DNA from: Alphaproteobacteria bacterium
GTDB lineage: Bacteria > Pseudomonadota > Alphaproteobacteria > Sphingomonadales > Sphingomonadaceae
Direction: 5' to 3'
Assembly (NCBI GenBank): GCA_018830415.1
Contig: JAHJSJ010000161.1
Coordinates: 1 to 8,681, forward strand
Length of the DNA stretch: 8,681 nucleotides
Positions 5,771 to 8,681 of the stretch are shown piece after piece; positions within the stretch are counted from its first letter, which is position 1; each line of letters begins with the position of its first letter. Under the pieces are notes generated by a model, which saw only the letters and a program-made list of their open reading frames with translations, was not told where the DNA came from and did no database searches. A program made the position numbers and the translations under genes.

Positions 5771-7152
5771 GCGCCGCGCAAGTCCTCACGACTGCGCAAA
5801 TGCGCGCTGCCGAGCAGGCGCTGTTCGATGTGGGGATGAGCGTTATCGAACTGATGGAAGTGGCGGCCAGCGGCGCGGCGGAATGGATCCGGCGGGGGGC
5901 TGCGGGGCGCAGCGTTACGGTGCTGTGCGGCCCCGGCAACAATGGCGGCGATGGCTATGTTATCGCACGGCTTTTGCGTGAGGCTGGCAATGCCGTCACC
6001 GTGGTCGCCCCGCTTGAACCCACGACCGACGCGGCCACCGAGGCGCGCAGGCGTTGGGGCGCTGCGACCATGCAAACGGGCGCGGATGGCGATGTGCTGG
6101 TCGACTGCCTGTTCGGGTCAGGCTTGACCCGTCCGCTGGAAGCCGAACACGCGTTGCTGCTGCGCGATCTGGCGGCGCGGCACCGCTATCGGGTCGCGGT
6201 GGATGTGCCATCGGGCATTGCCTCCGATAGCGGCGCAGTGCTGAACGAGCGGCTGCCGCGCTTTGATCTCACGCTGGCGCTTGGCGCGTGGAAATTCGCG
6301 CATTGGAGCCTGCCGGCGCGCGCGCTGATGGGGCAGTTGCGGCTTGTGCCGATCGGTATCGCGCCAACCGAGGGTGCGGCGCAGGTGATTACGCGCCCGT
6401 GCATCGCTGCCCCGGCCACAGATAGTCATAAATATATCAGAGGCCTGCTGGGCGTTGTTGGCGGCGCCATGCCGGGGGCGAGCCTGCTGGCCGCCGCCGC
6501 TGCGCAACGTGCCGGGGCGGGCTACGTCAAGCTGCTCGATCGCGCAGCCGATCCGCGCACGCCGCCCGATCTGGTGGTCGATACAACGCCGCTATCCGAA
6601 GCATTGGCCGATCCGCGCATGGCGGCGGTGCTGGTCGGGCCGGGGCTCGGGCGCGATGGCGCGGCGAAAGCGGCGCTGGGTGAGGCCTTGCGGCAGGCGC
6701 AGGTCTTGGTGCTGGATGCCGATGCGCTGGTGCTGCTCGCGCCCAATATGCTCGCCCGCGAGGTGCTGATGCTCGCGACCCCGCATGATGGCGAGTTGGA
6801 AACACTGTGCCGCACGTTCGGGGTGATTGCCGAGGGGCGGCAGGCCCGCGCGCTGGCGCTCGCCAAGATGACCGGTATGGTGGTGCTGGCCAAGGGGCCG
6901 GACACGGTCATCGCCGCGCCCGATAGCAGGCTGGCGCTCGGCACGCCTGCACCAAGCTGGCTCTCGGTCGCGGGCACGGGCGATGTGCTGGCGGGAATCG
7001 CAGCAAGCCGGATAGCAAACGGGGCCGATCCCTTCACTGCGGCGTGCGAAGCGGTGTGGCTGCATGGGGAGGCCGCGCGGCGCGCTGGCCCGGCTTTTAC
7101 CGCGTCACAGCTTGCCGAACGGGTGTCAGAGGCGCTAGCGGCCTGTCGATGA
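5767..7152 (+). CDS. nnr: Bifunctional NAD(P)H-hydrate epimerase / ADP- or ATP-dependent NAD(P)H-hydrate dehydratase
   Basis: The enzyme repairs NADH and NADPH damaged by hydration. The epimerase half interconverts the R and S hydrates, and the kinase-like half dehydrates the S form with a nucleotide. The 461 residues hold both domains. The N-terminal YjeF_N domain (about 1-215) has GPGNNGGDGY at 55-64 and VDVPSG at 145-150. The C-terminal dehydratase, a ribokinase-fold YjeF_C domain, begins around D219-S-H-K222 and shows TPHDGE at 338-343 and VAGTGDVLAG at 401-410 with the expected Asp at 406. The length and domain order match the usual fusion. It starts with GTG in a 4-nt overlap with the lipoprotein gene and ends in an ATGA overlap with the methyltransferase gene. 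Use of ADP rather than ATP is usual for bacterial members but cannot be read from the sequence. Confidence 0.95.
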   Translation: MSAAQVLTTAQMRAAEQALFDVGMSVIELMEVAASGAAEWIRRGAAGRSVTVLCGPGNNGGDGYVIARLLREAGNAVTVVAPLEPTTDAATEARRRWGAATMQTGADGDVLVDCLFGSGLTRPLEAEHALLLRDLAARHRYRVAVDVPSGIASDSGAVLNERLPRFDLTLALGAWKFAHWSLPARALMGQLRLVPIGIAPTEGAAQVITRPCIAAPATDSHKYIRGLLGVVGGAMPGASLLAAAAAQRAGAGYVKLLDRAADPRTPPDLVVDTTPLSEALADPRMAAVLVGPGLGRDGAAKAALGEALRQAQVLVLDADALVLLAPNMLAREVLMLATPHDGELETLCRTFGVIAEGRQARALALAKMTGMVVLAKGPDTVIAAPDSRLALGTPAPSWLSVAGTGDVLAGIAASRIANGADPFTAACEAVWLHGEAARRAGPAFTASQLAERVSEALAACR

Positions 7153-8357
7153 ACGCCGGCGTCAGCATTTCCGAACCCATCATCCGCCTCGCCGCCAAGG
7201 GAGAAGGCGTTGCCGCTTCCGGTCGCCACATCGCTGGCGCAGTGCCGGGGGATGCGGTGGACGCGGGCGGGGCGATCACGCCGGGGCCGCACCATGTTGC
7301 GCCCGCTTGCCGCCACTTTGCGACCTGCGGCGGGTGCCAGTTGCAACACGCCGATGACGCGGTGCTGGCCGATTTCGTGCGCGACCGGGTGGTGAATGCC
7401 GCCAAGGGGCAGGGGCTTGAACCTGCTGAACTGCTGCCCGTCCACCTTTCGCCGCCCGCCAGTCGCCGCCGCGCCGGGTTGCATGGGTTGCGCACCGCCG
7501 GGGGCGCGGTGCTTGGTTATCGCGAAGGCGGATCGCACCGCGTAGTCGATCTGGCCGAATGCCCGGTGCTGCACCCCGCGTTGACTGCGCTGATCGCGCC
7601 TTTGCGCAAGTTTATCGCGGCGCATGGCCCCAAAGCGATGGTCGGGATCGACCTGACGCTCGCCGATCAGGGCGTAGACGTAAATCTTGCGCACTTCCCG
7701 CTTGAAGGGCTGGGGCCGACCGAGGCCGCGCTCGATTTCGCGCGTGAACAAGGCCTTGCACGGCTGAGCATCGATCAGGGCTATGGCCCGGAAACCGTGT
7801 GGGAGCCTGAGCCTGCCACGGTAACGCTTGCCGGGGTGCCAGTCAGCCTGCATGCGGGCGCGTTTCTGCAGGCGACGATGGATGCAGAGGCCCGGATGGC
7901 CGCCGATGCCGCAGACTGGCTCGGCAGCGCGCGGATGGTGGCCGATCTGTTCGCCGGGCTGGGCACCTTTGCCTTTGCGCTGCGGCAGGGACGAAAAGTG
8001 CTGGCGGTTGAGGCCGAGCGTGCGGCGCATTTGGCCTGCAAATCGGCCGGTGCGCAGTCTGGCGGAGGCGTGCTGGCGTTGCACCGCGATCTGTTTCGCA
8101 ATCCGTTGCAGCCTGAGGAATTGAACCGCTTTGATGCCGTGCTGCTCGATCCACCGCGTGCCGGAGCACGGGCGCAAGTGGCTGAAATCGCGGCGAGCAC
8201 GCTTGCGCGGGTGGTCTATGTCAGCTGCAACCCGTCAAGCTGGGCCCGCGATGCGGCGACGTTGACGGCCGCCGGGTTCCGCTTGATCAAACTGCGCCCT
8301 GTCGGGCAGTTTCGGTGGTCCACCCATGTCGAACTGGTGAGCTATTTCGAGCGTTAA
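7149..8357 (+). CDS. 4Fe-4S class I SAM-dependent RNA m5U methyltransferase (RlmD/TrmA group)
   Basis: The 402-residue protein likely methylates C5 of a uridine in 23S rRNA or tRNA. Cluster ligands are C54, C60 and C63 in the ACRHFATCGGCQLQHA stretch plus C138 in AECPVLHP, the spacing seen in RlmD (RumA). The SAM-binding fold shows DLFAGLGTFA (267-276), acidic E288/E290 after VLAV, and LLDPPRAGA (332-340). The catalytic nucleophile is C360 in YVSCNPSSWARD, and E395 in THVELVSYFER is the expected general base. The N-terminal region before C54 resembles a TRAM domain (AAKGEGVA, then GAVPGD) but is shorter than in E. coli RlmD, where the first ligand is near residue 81. The exact target uridine cannot be assigned, so no symbol is given. 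The ATG at 7149 overlaps the previous stop as ATGA. The in-frame upstream extension to 7044 lies wholly inside nnr and is rejected. Confidence 0.93.
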   Translation: MNAGVSISEPIIRLAAKGEGVAASGRHIAGAVPGDAVDAGGAITPGPHHVAPACRHFATCGGCQLQHADDAVLADFVRDRVVNAAKGQGLEPAELLPVHLSPPASRRRAGLHGLRTAGGAVLGYREGGSHRVVDLAECPVLHPALTALIAPLRKFIAAHGPKAMVGIDLTLADQGVDVNLAHFPLEGLGPTEAALDFAREQGLARLSIDQGYGPETVWEPEPATVTLAGVPVSLHAGAFLQATMDAEARMAADAADWLGSARMVADLFAGLGTFAFALRQGRKVLAVEAERAAHLACKSAGAQSGGGVLALHRDLFRNPLQPEELNRFDAVLLDPPRAGARAQVAEIAASTLARVVYVSCNPSSWARDAATLTAAGFRLIKLRPVGQFRWSTHVELVSYFER

Positions 8358-8681
8358 GCCCGTAATGCGCTGAGGAGTTCGGCCTTCAGCCAATCGCGAT
8401 GTTCCGGTTCGACATAGGCGTGGCCTGCGCCGTCGCAGCGCCGGATGCGCGGGTCGGATGGGTTCCATGCGCTCTCAAACACCTGCGCGGTGCGGTCTGC
8501 GGTGGCAAGCAGGATGCGGACATCGCCAGCAAAGCCTGCCAACCCAGCGCGCATTTCCTCGGCCAGCGTTGATGGCGGCGGGGCAGGGCGTAGAGAACGG
8601 GTGAGCCCGCGCGCCAGCTTGCGCAGATCCACGCCGCCGCCCAGCAAGCGGCCAATTTCGCGCGGGTTTTTGAGCTTTTCG
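8354..8681 (-). CDS. C-terminal part of an alpha/beta hydrolase, possibly exosortase A system-associated hydrolase 1 (start outside window)
   Basis: The last 108 codons of a minus-strand gene are visible; the frame is open through the right edge, so the start is beyond the window. The end looks like an alpha/beta hydrolase: a strand followed by an acidic position in GDVRILLATADRTAQVF, then the likely catalytic histidine in CDGAGHAYVEPEHRDWL (His codon at 8422-8420) and a final helix. The pattern of a 'D-R/L-T-A' segment followed by a G-A-x-H motif resembles hydrolase 1 of exosortase A loci, common in sphingomonads; that assignment is tentative because the nucleophile region is not present. 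It converges on the methyltransferase gene, and the two stop codons share the tetranucleotide TTAA at 8354-8357. Internal TTG at 8647 is not a likely true start, since coding similarity continues upstream of it. Confidence 0.75.
   Translation of the reverse strand, partial: EKLKNPREIGRLLGGGVDLRKLARGLTRSLRPAPPPSTLAEEMRAGLAGFAGDVRILLATADRTAQVFESAWNPSDPRIRRCDGAGHAYVEPEHRDWLKAELLSALRA

Noticed and set aside
7044..7148. Upstream extension of the RNA methyltransferase frame
   Set aside because: It lies wholly inside nnr. The ATG at 7149 in an ATGA overlap matches the other junctions and gives a family-like N-terminus.
6522..8177. Long minus-strand open frame of 551 codons opposite nnr and the methyltransferase
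   Set aside because: It spans the junction of two well-supported plus-strand genes in their antisense and has low-complexity Ser/Ala/Arg composition with no family motif.
1..8681. tRNA, rRNA, CRISPR array, riboswitch, transposase or phage attachment site
   Set aside because: None was seen by eye on either strand; almost all bases are in recognised coding genes. A covariance-model search would be needed to exclude small RNAs formally.

Overview
The window is GC-rich and gene-dense. Its gene content points to an alphaproteobacterium of the order Sphingomonadales, probably near the Erythrobacteraceae. The reasons are the protein sequence style, frequent GTG starts, a C/G-run palindromic repeat of a kind I associate with that group, and a partial hydrolase resembling exosortase-A-associated hydrolase 1. 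This placement is inference from recognition, not a database result.

Layout: eight complete genes lie on the plus strand, and one gene on the minus strand is cut by the right edge. In order they are: electron-transfer flavoprotein:ubiquinone oxidoreductase (85-1731); a small three-helix membrane protein of unknown function (1728-2057); ispE, a kinase of the MEP isoprenoid pathway (2060-2965); an N-formylglutamate amidohydrolase family protein (2962-3678); ilvD, dihydroxy-acid dehydratase (3721-5442); a small lipoprotein (5423-5770); a fused NAD(P)H-hydrate epimerase/dehydratase (5767-7152); and a 4Fe-4S RNA m5U methyltransferase of the RlmD/TrmA group (7149-8357). The end of an alpha/beta hydrolase gene converges on the last of these (8354-8681, minus). 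There are no tRNAs, rRNAs, CRISPR arrays, transposases or non-coding stretches over 300 bases.

The plus-strand genes are packed like an operon. Four junctions are 4-nt GTGA/ATGA overlaps, one is a 20-nt overlap, one a 2-nt gap, and the largest gap is 42 nt before ilvD. The functions are mixed (electron transfer from flavoprotein dehydrogenases, isoprenoids, branched-chain amino acids, cofactor repair, RNA modification), so this looks like a housekeeping gene string rather than one dedicated pathway. IlvD and the methyltransferase need Fe-S clusters, as does ETF-QO; whether that is meaningful is unknown.

The most unusual feature is inside ispE. A palindromic element of about 99 nt, two C/G-run copies in inverted orientation, sits in frame and is read through as a Pro/Gly-rich stretch of about 33 residues just before the conserved DNLV motif. 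It also forms strong G-quadruplex motifs. I see no convincing novel defence, mobile or biosynthetic system.
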